Shown one piece after another: positions 1 through 8,216 of a stretch of 64,000 bases of DNA; the first letter of the stretch is position 1; every line of letters starts with the position of its first letter. Under the pieces are notes generated by a model. The model was not told where the DNA came from and did no database searches. It saw nothing but the letters and a program-made list of their open reading frames with translations. The stretch covers positions 124,001 through 188,000 of the forward strand of contig NZ_FPBF01000002.1 in NCBI RefSeq assembly GCF_900116615.1. The letters are read 5' to 3'. Made by a program: the position numbers and the translations under genes. The stretch is from Algoriphagus locisalis (GTDB taxonomy: Bacteria > Bacteroidota > Bacteroidia > Cytophagales > Cyclobacteriaceae).

Positions 1-396
1 TTTTTCTCTCTCGTCAAGTCTAAGAAAGCTTAACTGCGAAACCAGCTGCTCGTGAAGTGAGGACTGACTGGAAATAGGCATCTCCCGGTCTTCTTCATCA
101 GCATTGTAGTTGCCGTCACCCTGCATTTTATATCCTCCGTACTCGTCGTCCAAGTAGTCATCTATATTTACATCGCGCTCTTCCTTTATAGATTCCTCTT
201 CGTAGTTATCATCAAAGTCGTCCTCCGCACTGTCCTTTTCTTCTGTTTTTCCCTCTTCCAGCGCTGGATTAATCTCGAGTTCCTCTTCGATTCGGGTATC
301 CAATTCGGCCGTAGGCACCTGCAGCAATTTTATAAATTGTATCTGCTGGGGTGATAGCTTCTGGGAAAGTGATTGGCTAAGATTTAACTTTTGCAT
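1..396 (-). CDS. rpoN: RNA polymerase sigma-54 factor, N-terminal part (cut by window edge)
   Basis: Only the first 132 codons lie in the window; the gene runs off the left edge. The protein starts MQKLNLSQSLSQKLSPQQIQ, the glutamine- and leucine-rich region I typical of sigma-54, which contacts enhancer-binding ATPases and the -12 promoter element. ELEINPALEEG follows, another hallmark of the family. Residues about 45-105 form a very acidic stretch (many D and E), corresponding to the variable region II. The start is the only ATG before the conserved N-terminus. The gene is divergent from asnS. A perfect TAACTTTG -7 element lies upstream at 464-471. Sigma-54 directs RNA polymerase to promoters that need an activator; its targets here cannot be told. 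Confidence 0.93.
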   Translation of the reverse strand, partial: MQKLNLSQSLSQKLSPQQIQFIKLLQVPTAELDTRIEEELEINPALEEGKTEEKDSAEDDFDDNYEEESIKEERDVNIDDYLDDEYGGYKMQGDGNYNADEEDREMPISSQSSLHEQLVSQLSFLRLDEREK

Positions 397-463
397 TCAG
401 TATTTGGTAAAACCTGCTGTTTGGGTTCAAAAAAGGCCTTTTCTCTTGAAAAAGCCCTAATGC

Positions 464-471
464 CAAAGTTA
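464..471 (-). promoter_or_regulatory. Candidate -7 promoter element for rpoN
   Basis: The minus strand reads TAACTTTG, a full match to the Bacteroidota -7 consensus TAnnTTTG, about 68 bases before the rpoN start codon. No clear TTTG -33 element is seen at the usual 19-21 base distance, so this is inferred from the -7 match and its place between two divergent genes. Confidence 0.45.
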
Positions 472-488
472 GGAAAAACGAGCAATTT

Positions 489-520
489 TTTGATAAAAAG
501 CTTATTTAATCGTTTTTTTG
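489..520 (+). promoter_or_regulatory. Candidate promoter for asnS
   Basis: TTTG at 489-492 is followed after 20 bases by TTTTTTTG at 513-520, which fits the Bacteroidota -33/-7 pattern with one mismatch in the TA of the -7 box. The leader to the asnS ATG would be about 48 bases. T-rich sequence makes chance matches easy. Confidence 0.35.
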
Positions 521-573
521 CATTCCTTTAAATTATTAGCAGGACATTAAATTCTGCATTAACAAAACACCAA

Positions 574-2025
574 ATGGCATTTAACAAACGGGTCAAAATC
601 AAGACCATCCTAGACACGAATCCTATCGGGACAGAAGTGACACTAATGGGCTGGGTACGTACAAAAAGAGGAAACAAAAATGTTTCATTCATTGCACTGA
701 ATGACGGCTCCATTATTACCAATTACCAAGTGGTGGCTGACCCAAATTTGATTTCAGAGGAAATCCTGAAAAAATGCACCACTGGAGCATGCATTAAGGT
801 GACCGGAAATGTAGTAGCGTCACAAGGTGCAGGTCAGAGTTCTGAGTTAAATGCTACTGCAATAGTAGTATTAGGCGAAGCTGATCCTGAGAAATATCCT
901 TTACAGCCTAAAAAGCATTCCATGGAGTTTCTTCGGGAAAATGCTCACTTGAGAATGCGCACCAATACATTTAGTGCGGTTTTCAGGGTACGACATGCCT
1001 TGGCTTTTGCTGTGCACAAATATTTCAACGATAAGGGCTTTTTCTATATACATACACCTATCATCACTGCATCTGATGCAGAAGGAGCCGGAGAAACATT
1101 CAAAGTCACAACGCTCGATTTGAAAAACCCTCCTAAAACGGCAGAAGGTACAATCGATTACAAGCAAGATTTCTTCGAAAGAGAAACTAACCTGACTGTA
1201 TCAGGCCAACTAGAAGGGGAATTGGCCGCTATGGCTCTTGCTGATATCTATACTTTCGGTCCGACATTCCGTGCAGAGAATTCAAACACTACTCGCCACT
1301 TGGCTGAGTTCTGGATGATCGAACCAGAGATGGCATTCTACGATGCGGAGGACAATGCTGATCTTGCCGAGGACTTCTTGAAATATGTGATTCGATATGC
1401 ACTGGATAACTGTGCAGAGGATCTTGCTTTCCTTGATTCCAGGCTTCAGGAAGAAGAAAAAGTAAAACCAGCTGATCAGAGAAGCGAAATGAGCTTGATG
1501 GATAAGCTGAAATTTGTAGTGGACAATGACTTTGTGAGAATCACCTACACAGAGGCAATTGACATTCTTAGAAATTCCAATCCGAACAAGAAAAAGAAAT
1601 TCTCTTACCTAATTGATGGTTGGGGAGCAGATCTACAGTCTGAGCACGAGCGGTTCTTGGTTGAGAAGCACTTCAAAAAACCGGTGATTCTTACTGACTA
1701 TCCAAAAGACATCAAGTCCTTTTACATGCGTCAAAACGACGATGGAAAGACCGTTGCTGCCATGGATATCCTATTCCCCGGAATCGGCGAAATAGTAGGA
1801 GGATCACAGCGGGAGGAAAGAATGGATGTCCTGACTAAGCGAATGGAAGAAATGAACATTCCTCAAGACGAGATGTGGTGGTACCTGGACACACGCAGAT
1901 TCGGAGCAACACCACATGCAGGTTTCGGATTGGGTTTTGAGCGAATGGTGCTCTTTGTCACCGGCATGGGAAATATCAGGGATGTGATCGCATTCCCTAG
2001 GACTCCTGGAAACGCAGAGTTCTAA
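574..2025 (+). CDS. asnS: Asparaginyl-tRNA synthetase
   Basis: A cytoplasmic class IIb aminoacyl-tRNA synthetase that charges tRNA-Asn with asparagine using ATP. Residues 1-110 form the OB-fold anticodon-binding domain ([19 protein letters not shown]). Class II motif 2 is seen as [21 protein letters not shown] near residues 230-250. Motif 3 is the C-terminal [19 protein letters not shown] stretch, ending [10 protein letters not shown]. The 483-residue length is close to the usual 465-480. AsnS rather than AspS or LysS is indicated by the [11 protein letters not shown] form of motif 2 and the lack of the large bacterial AspS insertion. It is transcribed alone and ends in a strong hairpin terminator. 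Confidence 0.97.
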   Translation: MAFNKRVKIKTILDTNPIGTEVTLMGWVRTKRGNKNVSFIALNDGSIITNYQVVADPNLISEEILKKCTTGACIKVTGNVVASQGAGQSSELNATAIVVLGEADPEKYPLQPKKHSMEFLRENAHLRMRTNTFSAVFRVRHALAFAVHKYFNDKGFFYIHTPIITASDAEGAGETFKVTTLDLKNPPKTAEGTIDYKQDFFERETNLTVSGQLEGELAAMALADIYTFGPTFRAENSNTTRHLAEFWMIEPEMAFYDAEDNADLAEDFLKYVIRYALDNCAEDLAFLDSRLQEEEKVKPADQRSEMSLMDKLKFVVDNDFVRITYTEAIDILRNSNPNKKKKFSYLIDGWGADLQSEHERFLVEKHFKKPVILTDYPKDIKSFYMRQNDDGKTVAAMDILFPGIGEIVGGSQREERMDVLTKRMEEMNIPQDEMWWYLDTRRFGATPHAGFGLGFERMVLFVTGMGNIRDVIAFPRTPGNAEF

Positions 2026-2033
2026 AAAAACTA

Positions 2034-2064
2034 AATCCTCGGCATAAAATGTCGGGGATTTTTT
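2034..2064 (+). terminator. Rho-independent terminator of asnS
   Basis: AATCC at 2034 pairs through a 12-base stem, with two G-U pairs, to GGATT at 2056-2060 around an AAA loop, followed by a run of T. It lies 9 bases after the asnS stop and directly abuts the stop codon of the convergent toxin gene. Confidence 0.8.
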
Positions 2065-2355
2065 CTATGGCCAATTCTCGGGATTTCTTCGGACATCGAA
2101 AATCTCCAAAATGATAAAATTTGAAGCATCAAACCTATAAAATAGAATAACTTGCTTTTGCAAAACGAAAGAATATATACCTCTTTCTTTAGAGTATATT
2201 CTTCCAATTTCAGGGTTTTCGCATAAAAGAACTAAAATATTATCAAGCCTTTGAACAAATTTTCGCGATGTACTAACCCCAAAATTATTAACCAAATACT
2301 TCTGAATAAAAGACAAGCTTAAAGATGCCTTTTTCATCATTCGTATCTTCCTCAT
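2065..2355 (-). CDS. RelE/ParE-family toxin of a type II toxin-antitoxin pair
   Basis: A 96-residue basic protein with the RelE/ParE fold pattern: an N-terminal helical part (FIQKYLVNNFGVSTSRKFVQRLDNIL), then strands IGRIYSKERGIYSFVLQKQVILFYRFD and the C-terminal ILEIFDVRRNPENW. DxRRNP near the C-terminus is common in ParE-like toxins. Such toxins either cut ribosome-bound mRNA (RelE) or poison gyrase (ParE); the sequence does not tell which. The ATG at 2355 is chosen because it lies 2 bases after the antitoxin stop; a longer frame to 2388 would overlap the antitoxin by 31 bases. The gene ends directly against the asnS terminator. Confidence 0.8.
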   Translation of the reverse strand: MRKIRMMKKASLSLSFIQKYLVNNFGVSTSRKFVQRLDNILVLLCENPEIGRIYSKERGIYSFVLQKQVILFYRFDASNFIILEIFDVRRNPENWP

Positions 2356-2357
2356 GT

Positions 2358-2582
2358 TTAAATAATACTTTTCTTTACATCCGACCAATCAATAAGATTT
2401 GATTCATCAAAACTTTCATCGTAAGACTTAAAAAGTTGGTCTTTCTGCTCTTCCGTAAGCTGAATAACAGAAGTGCCATCATCTACTTGGTTAACAATAT
2501 CTATAAGAATCTCTAGCATTACTTCGTCAGAAATTAAATCGACTTTTTGCTTTAGCGTTTTCTTCAATTCAGCTACCGACAT
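2358..2582 (-). CDS. Antitoxin partner of the RelE/ParE-like toxin
   Basis: A 74-residue acidic protein (MSVAELKKTLKQKVDLISDEVMLEILIDIV...) placed directly upstream of the toxin, in the usual antitoxin-first order with 2 bases between stop and start. The N-terminal helix followed by a poorly structured acidic tail (YDESFDESNLIDWSDVKK) suits an antitoxin that wraps its toxin. No clear DNA-binding domain is visible, so autoregulation is not evident. The assignment rests on size, charge and gene order; similar short proteins sit before RelE-like toxins in other Bacteroidota. Confidence 0.72.
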   Translation of the reverse strand: MSVAELKKTLKQKVDLISDEVMLEILIDIVNQVDDGTSVIQLTEEQKDQLFKSYDESFDESNLIDWSDVKKSII

Positions 2583-2629
2583 GATTTTTAGTGCTTTAAA
2601 TAAGTGCAGATGAATTTACAAAAAATAAA

Positions 2630-3817
2630 TTAACTCACCACTTTTATCCTTTTTGCAAGAGGAATACATACCAAACTACAGGCAATAGCGATATATCCCA
2701 CTACATTGTAATTGGTCAATTCTCCCGCAGCATTTTCACCGATGATTATCCCTGCAAGTAATGACGCAGCACCTGTCGCTAATTGCTGTACGGCCGAATT
2801 GAAGCTCAGAAAACTCCCTCGATTCTCCGGTTTGGAAGTGCCCGTCACAATTGCCGCTGCCGGTACATATCTGCCATTTGACGTCACAAAGAACATCGTG
2901 GAAACCATCAAGACAAAAGGAATGGGTGTAACACCCAAATGGGTAATGATGGCAATAGGGATCAGATTTAGAAGCATGAAAATGATAAAGATCTTCTGCT
3001 TACCATACTTATCAGAAAGCTTCCCCACCCACGGCGAAGTAAAAATCGTAAATGCGCCCCCAGCCATATAGATGTAGGTAAGTTGAAGCTCAGTAAATCC
3101 AACGTTTGCAACAGTATAAGGACTCAAAAAAGGGATAATCATAAACTGCCCGAACATCATCATAATCGAAAGTGTAATAGCACGCATTTGATTTGAATCA
3201 CTGGTCACTCGACGAATTACCACCAAAGGATTTGGCCGTACTATGTCATTTTTAAGATGCGCTGTGATAGTAGGGATGTATCTTACGATCATTCCCAAAG
3301 CCAAAACTGACAAGCCTGTAAGAATAAAAAATGGTGTATGCCAATCCGATAAACTTGCCAAAAACAAACCAAGTGGTACACCAAGAACTGAGGCTACTGA
3401 AAATGCAGCCATTACCAAACCCATGGCTCTGCCTCGTCTGGAATCAGGAATCACATCTCCGATAATCGCTAAAATCAATGCTGAAGTCAGACCTCCAAAT
3501 AACCCTGAGATCACTCTGGCAACCAAGAGCACGGGATAGCTGGGAGATAAAGCACAACCCAAAGTAGCGATCGCAAAACCAACATAAACCCAAACGAGAA
3601 TTTTCTTTCGATCAAATCGATCCAGAACAAATGCCCCAAAGAAGCTGGAAATTCCTGCACTGAATGTATAGCATGACACCAATAACCCAAACTCACGAGG
3701 GGTGATATCAAAGATCCTCATTAACTGAGGACCTAAGGGCATCAAAATCATGAAATCGACAATGTGGATAAAATTAATGGCCGCTAAGGTCCAAAGCAGT
3801 AGCTTTTCTTTGTTCAT
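2630..3817 (-). CDS. MFS transporter, DHA1-like
   Basis: A 395-residue inner-membrane protein with about 12 hydrophobic segments. The loop 2-3 motif of the major facilitator superfamily is visible as GAFVLDRFDRKKILV near residues 60-75, and a second copy in the C-terminal half as GKLSDKYGKQKIFI. RVISGLFGG in helix 4 and SVLGVPLGLFLA in helix 5 resemble the drug:H+ antiporter-1 group (motif C-like). It probably exports a small molecule by proton exchange; the substrate cannot be told. It stands alone, downstream of nnrDE on the same strand with a 62-base gap. Confidence 0.82.
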   Translation of the reverse strand: MNKEKLLLWTLAAINFIHIVDFMILMPLGPQLMRIFDITPREFGLLVSCYTFSAGISSFFGAFVLDRFDRKKILVWVYVGFAIATLGCALSPSYPVLLVARVISGLFGGLTSALILAIIGDVIPDSRRGRAMGLVMAAFSVASVLGVPLGLFLASLSDWHTPFFILTGLSVLALGMIVRYIPTITAHLKNDIVRPNPLVVIRRVTSDSNQMRAITLSIMMMFGQFMIIPFLSPYTVANVGFTELQLTYIYMAGGAFTIFTSPWVGKLSDKYGKQKIFIIFMLLNLIPIAIITHLGVTPIPFVLMVSTMFFVTSNGRYVPAAAIVTGTSKPENRGSFLSFNSAVQQLATGAASLLAGIIIGENAAGELTNYNVVGYIAIACSLVCIPLAKRIKVVS

Positions 3818-3879
3818 GGTAAAATTGGATAAGCAAAGAACCTAAGAGAAACAGATAAAGTTTACCTAGGAACAAAGAA

Positions 3880-5349
3880 TCAGAAAATACCCAATTGAAT
3901 ATAGGTATCCGGAATTGCGGCGATAATATCACTGGCAATCATCGATCTCCTTTTGGATTTTGAAGCCATTTCCCCCGCCAATCCATGTTGATACACCCCA
4001 CAAAGCGTTGCATTCTCAGGAGAATAGCCCATCCCCAGAAAAGACGTAATCATTCCTGTAAGCACATCACCTGATCCTCCAGTTGCCATGTATTTGGTGC
4101 CGGACGAATTTACAACCTGCCTGCCATCTGGCAAGCTAATGACCGTGTTAGCACCTTTAAGCACGAGAATCAACTCATTGTCAACAGCAAACTTTTTAGC
4201 CATTTCCAAGCGCTCTATATGATTGCGAGCTAAACCTACATGCCTGTTAAACTCTCCTATATGAGGAGTTAAAATTGAATTCTTAGGAACTAAGGATAGT
4301 AGATCAGGAAATCTAGCCATAATATTTAACCCATCTGCGTCAACAACGATAGGCTTTTTGAAATCCTGTAAAAACTGTCTAAATAAACGCTCTCGATTTT
4401 CTATCCCCCAACCAGGACCAATTCCCACTGCATCGTAAAACTCCGGGTTTGGAATCAAGCCCCAAGAAGCCATAGCCTCAGGAACAGCCGTCTGAATGAT
4501 AAAGCGCTCAGAGTCTTCCATATGACAGGTGACCAATCCAGAGCCAGTTCGCAAGGCACTTTTCGCACAAAGAATGAGTGCTCCCATCTTACCGGGACTT
4601 CCCCCCAGAAGTAAGATTTTACCCAAATCACCTTTGTAGCTAAATCTATTAAAAACCTTATGTAATGAAGGGATATGATTGGCTTCAAGGTAATGCATCG
4701 ATGAGTTAATGCCTTTGTAGGCAGCATTTACAACCCCAATTTTAAGTACTACCAGATCCCCAACATACTCGGCATTTTCAGGAAAAATCAAGGAAAGCTT
4801 TGGAAACTCAAAACTAACAGTGAAATCTGCTTGCACTGCCGTGTTTGAAATAATTTCATCAGAAGGCAAACCAGAAGGAATATCGACACTAATAACCTTC
4901 CCTTTGAATTCATTTAGCCTAGTAATGTATTCAACTGCATAAGGTCTTAGCTCACCATGCACCCCCACGCCAAGAAATGCATCTATCAAAATAGAGTTCT
5001 CTGGAAACTGCCAATCTTCAAAGGATAAAATTTCAATTGACTTTGGGAGTTTATTATAGTTCAAAAATCCATCAGTACTTAATTTATCTGGAGATTCAAA
5101 ACACTGAAGGATAGAAACTGAATATGAATGCTCCGTTAAAAGTCGGGCGATAGACAACCCATCGCCTCCATTATTCCCCGCGCCAACAGCGATTAGAACG
5201 AATGAAGCAGTAGAAAAACCTTGGCTCAAATACCACTTCACAAAAGCCGTCGCAGCAGCTTCCATCAATTCATGGCTTTCTTGTCCAGTTAATTTTAGAT
5301 GCTGCGCATCAAGTTCTTTGACCTGATCTCCAGCTAGTATTTTTTGCAT
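3880..5349 (-). CDS. nnrDE: Bifunctional NAD(P)HX epimerase / ADP-dependent NAD(P)HX dehydratase
   Basis: A cytoplasmic repair enzyme for hydrated NADH and NADPH. The N-terminal half (about 1-215) is the YjeF-N epimerase domain, with AVGAGNNGGDGLSIARLL and ILIDAFLGVGVHG. The C-terminal half (about 230-489) is the ribokinase-like dehydratase, with LLGGSPGKMGALILCAKSAL, the VVDADGLN motif, LTPHIGEFNR and the nucleotide-binding ATGGSGDVLTGMI. The 489-residue length fits the fused form. The stop codon of the upstream MFS gene (end 5351) is one base from this ATG, so the two are translated from one mRNA. Both half-motifs appear intact. Confidence 0.95.
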   Translation of the reverse strand: MQKILAGDQVKELDAQHLKLTGQESHELMEAAATAFVKWYLSQGFSTASFVLIAVGAGNNGGDGLSIARLLTEHSYSVSILQCFESPDKLSTDGFLNYNKLPKSIEILSFEDWQFPENSILIDAFLGVGVHGELRPYAVEYITRLNEFKGKVISVDIPSGLPSDEIISNTAVQADFTVSFEFPKLSLIFPENAEYVGDLVVLKIGVVNAAYKGINSSMHYLEANHIPSLHKVFNRFSYKGDLGKILLLGGSPGKMGALILCAKSALRTGSGLVTCHMEDSERFIIQTAVPEAMASWGLIPNPEFYDAVGIGPGWGIENRERLFRQFLQDFKKPIVVDADGLNIMARFPDLLSLVPKNSILTPHIGEFNRHVGLARNHIERLEMAKKFAVDNELILVLKGANTVISLPDGRQVVNSSGTKYMATGGSGDVLTGMITSFLGMGYSPENATLCGVYQHGLAGEMASKSKRRSMIASDIIAAIPDTYIQLGIF

Positions 5350-5350
5350 G

Positions 5351-6664
5351 TTATACTATTTCAGTTTCCAACCCCTTTTTTGGGATAGTAACTAAAAGTA
5401 GGAAACCTAAGCCAACAAGAAAAAATATACCAAGAGAAAGAGCTGAGTTCCTCATACTTCCTGTGAGCTGCTCAATAAAACCGTAGGAAAAAGTACCTAG
5501 TACAATGGCCATTTTCTCTGTCACGTCATAAAAGCTAAAATAGGAAGCATGATCAGTAGTTTCTCTAGGTATTAATTTGGAAAAGGTAGATCGGGATAAA
5601 GACTGTATTCCGCCCATCACTAACCCTACTACGAATGCCAAAGCAAAAAACTCATAAACAGTATAGACATAATAAGCTCCAGCGCAAATGGCCACCCATA
5701 CTAACACCATGATTACCAAACTCTGCTTATTTCCATATTTTTTTGAAATATATGCAAAGAAATAGCTGCCGGCTATAGCCACTATCTGAATTATCAGAAT
5801 GGTCATGATTAGCTGATCACCTGGCAACCCAAGTTCTTTATCCCCAAATGTAGCTGCCAGATACATGACGGTCTGAACCCCCATGGAATAGAAAAAGAAA
5901 GAAGCCAGAAAGCGATTCATTACTTTTATTTGCTTCACCTCGTTCCAAACCTTGCGTATCTCTAGATAGCCTTTGAGTAGAAATTCCTTCTTAATATCCT
6001 TCCCAAAGGGATTATGAGGTAATATTCTAAATGGAATCTGAGAAAATCCTGCCCACCAAAGCCCAGTAATAAGAAAGGAAACTCTAGCTGCCATACCATC
6101 ATCAGATAGCATAAACCATGAAGGGAACTGGATCATAAGTAGATTTATTACCAATAGTATAACGCTACCAATATAGCCTAGTGCAAACCCTTTCGCACTA
6201 AGGATATCAAACTTGTCGGGAGTAGAGATTTCAGGTAAGTATGCGTTATAAAACACGATACTACCAGCATATCCTACACTCGCAAGAATACTGAAACAGA
6301 TACCCCACTCTAGATTTGGACCGTCAAAAAAAAATAAGGCCATACAGGAGATGGATCCCAAGTAGGCAAAAAACTTCATGAACTGAAGCTTTTTTCCACT
6401 TGCATCAGCAATGCCGGAAAGAATAGGAGAAATAAGAGCAATTATTAAAAATGAGAAGGAAATGGAATAGGAATATAAAACTGTGTTTACAATTTCAAAC
6501 CCAAAAAAATCAACAATATCATTGGCATTTAAACCTTTAGTAACGCTGTTGAAATAGACTGGAAAAATCGTAGATGTAATCACCAAGCTATAGACTGAAT
6601 TAGCCCAGTCATACATGGCCCAGGCATTTTGAACCTTCTTGGTGTTTTTAAGAATTGACAGCAT
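5351..6664 (-). CDS. MFS transporter, UMF1/Atg22-like family
   Basis: A 437-residue inner-membrane protein with about 12 transmembrane segments. The N-terminus NAWAMYDWANSVYSLVITSTIFPVYF is characteristic of the UMF1 family, related to the yeast vacuolar amino-acid effluxer Atg22. The loop sequence ADASGKKLQFMKFFAYLG takes the place of the MFS loop motif, and GGIQSLSRSTFSKLIP in the second half is also family-like. The substrate is unknown; amino acids or other solutes are possible. It is packed one base ahead of nnrDE. A terminator-like hairpin of the upstream exbD gene ends only about 9 bases before this start codon. Confidence 0.85.
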   Translation of the reverse strand: MLSILKNTKKVQNAWAMYDWANSVYSLVITSTIFPVYFNSVTKGLNANDIVDFFGFEIVNTVLYSYSISFSFLIIALISPILSGIADASGKKLQFMKFFAYLGSISCMALFFFDGPNLEWGICFSILASVGYAGSIVFYNAYLPEISTPDKFDILSAKGFALGYIGSVILLVINLLMIQFPSWFMLSDDGMAARVSFLITGLWWAGFSQIPFRILPHNPFGKDIKKEFLLKGYLEIRKVWNEVKQIKVMNRFLASFFFYSMGVQTVMYLAATFGDKELGLPGDQLIMTILIIQIVAIAGSYFFAYISKKYGNKQSLVIMVLVWVAICAGAYYVYTVYEFFALAFVVGLVMGGIQSLSRSTFSKLIPRETTDHASYFSFYDVTEKMAIVLGTFSYGFIEQLTGSMRNSALSLGIFFLVGLGFLLLVTIPKKGLETEIV

Positions 6665-6672
6665 ATATACTA

Positions 6673-6707
6673 CAAAAAAAAGCTATCCCGGAAATCGGGA
6701 TAGCTTT
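6673..6707 (-). terminator. Rho-independent terminator after the ExbB/ExbD operon
   Basis: A perfect 12-base stem (AAAGCTATCCCG, 6679-6690, with its complement at 6696-6707), a 5-base loop and eight U on the minus strand. It ends the exbD transcript and sits just before the start of the UMF1-type transporter. Confidence 0.85.
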
Positions 6708-6727
6708 CATATATTCAATAGAATAGT

Positions 6728-7192
6728 TTAATCGTTATTTACTTTACCAGTTGAAGCGTACAAAATTCTTCTAGCATCAGCTTCTCTCAATTCGGTTTGA
6801 ACATCGGAGATAGGGCCCATTTTCACATCTCTATCAGCTTTCATAGAAATAGTAATCAGTCCACGATCCGCTTCAGGTAGCAAATCACGCTCTTGGTTTA
6901 CCCACTGAACAATATCAGGAGTATTCAACAAGGCATCATTGGCCTGTACTCTAGGTTCTGTACCGTAAAGTGCTGTATTCTTAGGCTTACCAATGAAGAT
7001 ATAAGAAATAAGCGTCTTCTTCTGAAGCTTTTGAAGCTGGGTAGCTTGAGGAATCTTCTGCTCCACCAAGATCTCCTGATCTCTTAGCACGGTTGTTACC
7101 ATGAAAAAGAACAGTAGCATAAAGATAATATCCGGTAACGCTGAGGTTGGGATATTTTCCGAGACTTTATTTTTCTTTCCGAACTTTCCCAT
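6728..7192 (-). CDS. exbD: ExbD/TolR-family biopolymer transport protein (second ExbD)
   Basis: A 154-residue inner-membrane protein with a short basic cytoplasmic N-terminus (MGKFGKKNKVSENIPTSALP), one transmembrane helix (DIIFMLLFFFMVTTVL) carrying the family's conserved Asp in the DIIF segment, and a periplasmic domain. With ExbB it uses the proton gradient to energise TonB-dependent or Tol-like outer-membrane work. It lies one base downstream of the first exbD. The sequence differs clearly from the first copy (154 against 211 residues), so this is a pair of specialised subunits and not a recent duplication. Confidence 0.88.
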   Translation of the reverse strand: MGKFGKKNKVSENIPTSALPDIIFMLLFFFMVTTVLRDQEILVEQKIPQATQLQKLQKKTLISYIFIGKPKNTALYGTEPRVQANDALLNTPDIVQWVNQERDLLPEADRGLITISMKADRDVKMGPISDVQTELREADARRILYASTGKVNND

Positions 7193-7193
7193 C

Positions 7194-7829
7194 TTAATTT
7201 CCTCCTATCTTATTAGGTTCTGCAATAGATATCGCCATTGGAATACCTTCTTTGCCTCGATCTTGTAAACTCACTTCAGCATCATTCTTACCAGTCAGAG
7301 CTCTATACTCATCAGTGCTTAAGTTGACGCGTTCAGCATAGATATCAAAATATGCCTTTTTGGTCAAGTCAAATACCTCAAGGTATTTATCATAGCTGGT
7401 ACCACGGTCTGTTTTGATAGAAACTACAGCTTCTCCTGGATCATCAGAAGATTCTGGAAGTTTTGCAGACAAGGCTTTCAAAGAAGCTGGAAGCGTGTTA
7501 TAAAGCGCGGCTGCCTCTTCATCTGGAGCACCAAAGTTTAGGATAAACGCTTTGATATCTTCATCTAATCCTTCAGGATCATCTCTAAATTCACCTTCAA
7601 CCAACAATTGATCGTTAGCATTAAGTAGGATTGTAAAGATATTTCGCTCGTTCAGATCAATCTTTGGAGGAGGATTATTTGGATCTAGCTTCGGAGGAAG
7701 AATATTCAAAATACCCTTATCCGATGCGATCGTAGTGGTGACGAGAAAGAAGATCAGCAGCAGGAAAGCAATATCTGCCATAGAGCCTGCATTGACCTCC
7801 GTACTCATTCTATTTTTCTTTCTGGCCAT
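7194..7829 (-). CDS. exbD: ExbD/TolR-family biopolymer transport protein (first ExbD, enlarged)
   Basis: The N-terminal helix shows the ExbD pattern NAGSMADIAFLLLIFFLVTTT, with Asp at the start of the membrane span as the proton-carrying residue. At 211 residues it is much longer than E. coli ExbD (141). The extra length lies in the periplasmic part, about residues 70-150 (EGLDEDIKAFILNFG and AKLPESSDDPGEAVVSIK). KTDRGTSYDKYLEVFDLTKK is the conserved periplasmic part. The gene lies between a small membrane protein and the second exbD with one-base gaps, so the operon is translated as a unit. Confidence 0.88.
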   Translation of the reverse strand: MARKKNRMSTEVNAGSMADIAFLLLIFFLVTTTIASDKGILNILPPKLDPNNPPPKIDLNERNIFTILLNANDQLLVEGEFRDDPEGLDEDIKAFILNFGAPDEEAAALYNTLPASLKALSAKLPESSDDPGEAVVSIKTDRGTSYDKYLEVFDLTKKAYFDIYAERVNLSTDEYRALTGKNDAEVSLQDRGKEGIPMAISIAEPNKIGGN

Positions 7830-7830
7830 A

Positions 7831-8160
7831 TTACTTTATCGCTTTATTCAATTCTGTTAATACGATGCTAGCTAGAGCAACGATTGCAAGAATATAAGTG
7901 GTGATAAGCATTCCGCCAACCAACTGAGATCCGCCAGGAGTCAGATTGAAAGGAGAAGCTTCAAACTTAGGAAGTACTTCATTGCTTGATATTGAATAAG
8001 CTATGAAGAATAATACAACTATACCAACAATTCCCACTGCAGTTTTAAGCAAGCTTTTTGGATTATCCAAAGACTTGATTAATGGCATTAAAACAGCCAC
8101 TACAGCACCAACTGCGATTAGGATGTAACTTCCGTATAATAAGATGTCATAAGTATCCAT
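7831..8160 (-). CDS. Small three-helix membrane protein of the ExbB/ExbD operon
   Basis: A 109-residue protein with three clear hydrophobic segments (about 8-27, 38-58 and 84-104) and few charged residues. I do not recognise a named family. Its place between exbB and exbD, one base from the latter, suggests a structural or regulatory partner of the proton channel. Similar small proteins are found in this position in other Bacteroidota, as far as I know. Function is inferred from position only. Confidence 0.7.
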   Translation of the reverse strand: MDTYDILLYGSYILIAVGAVVAVLMPLIKSLDNPKSLLKTAVGIVGIVVLFFIAYSISSNEVLPKFEASPFNLTPGGSQLVGGMLITTYILAIVALASIVLTELNKAIK

Positions 8161-8216
8161 AATGTAGTTTTTCTTTGAGGTTAACTTTTTTATTCAGGTT
8201 CAACAGAATTGACGGA

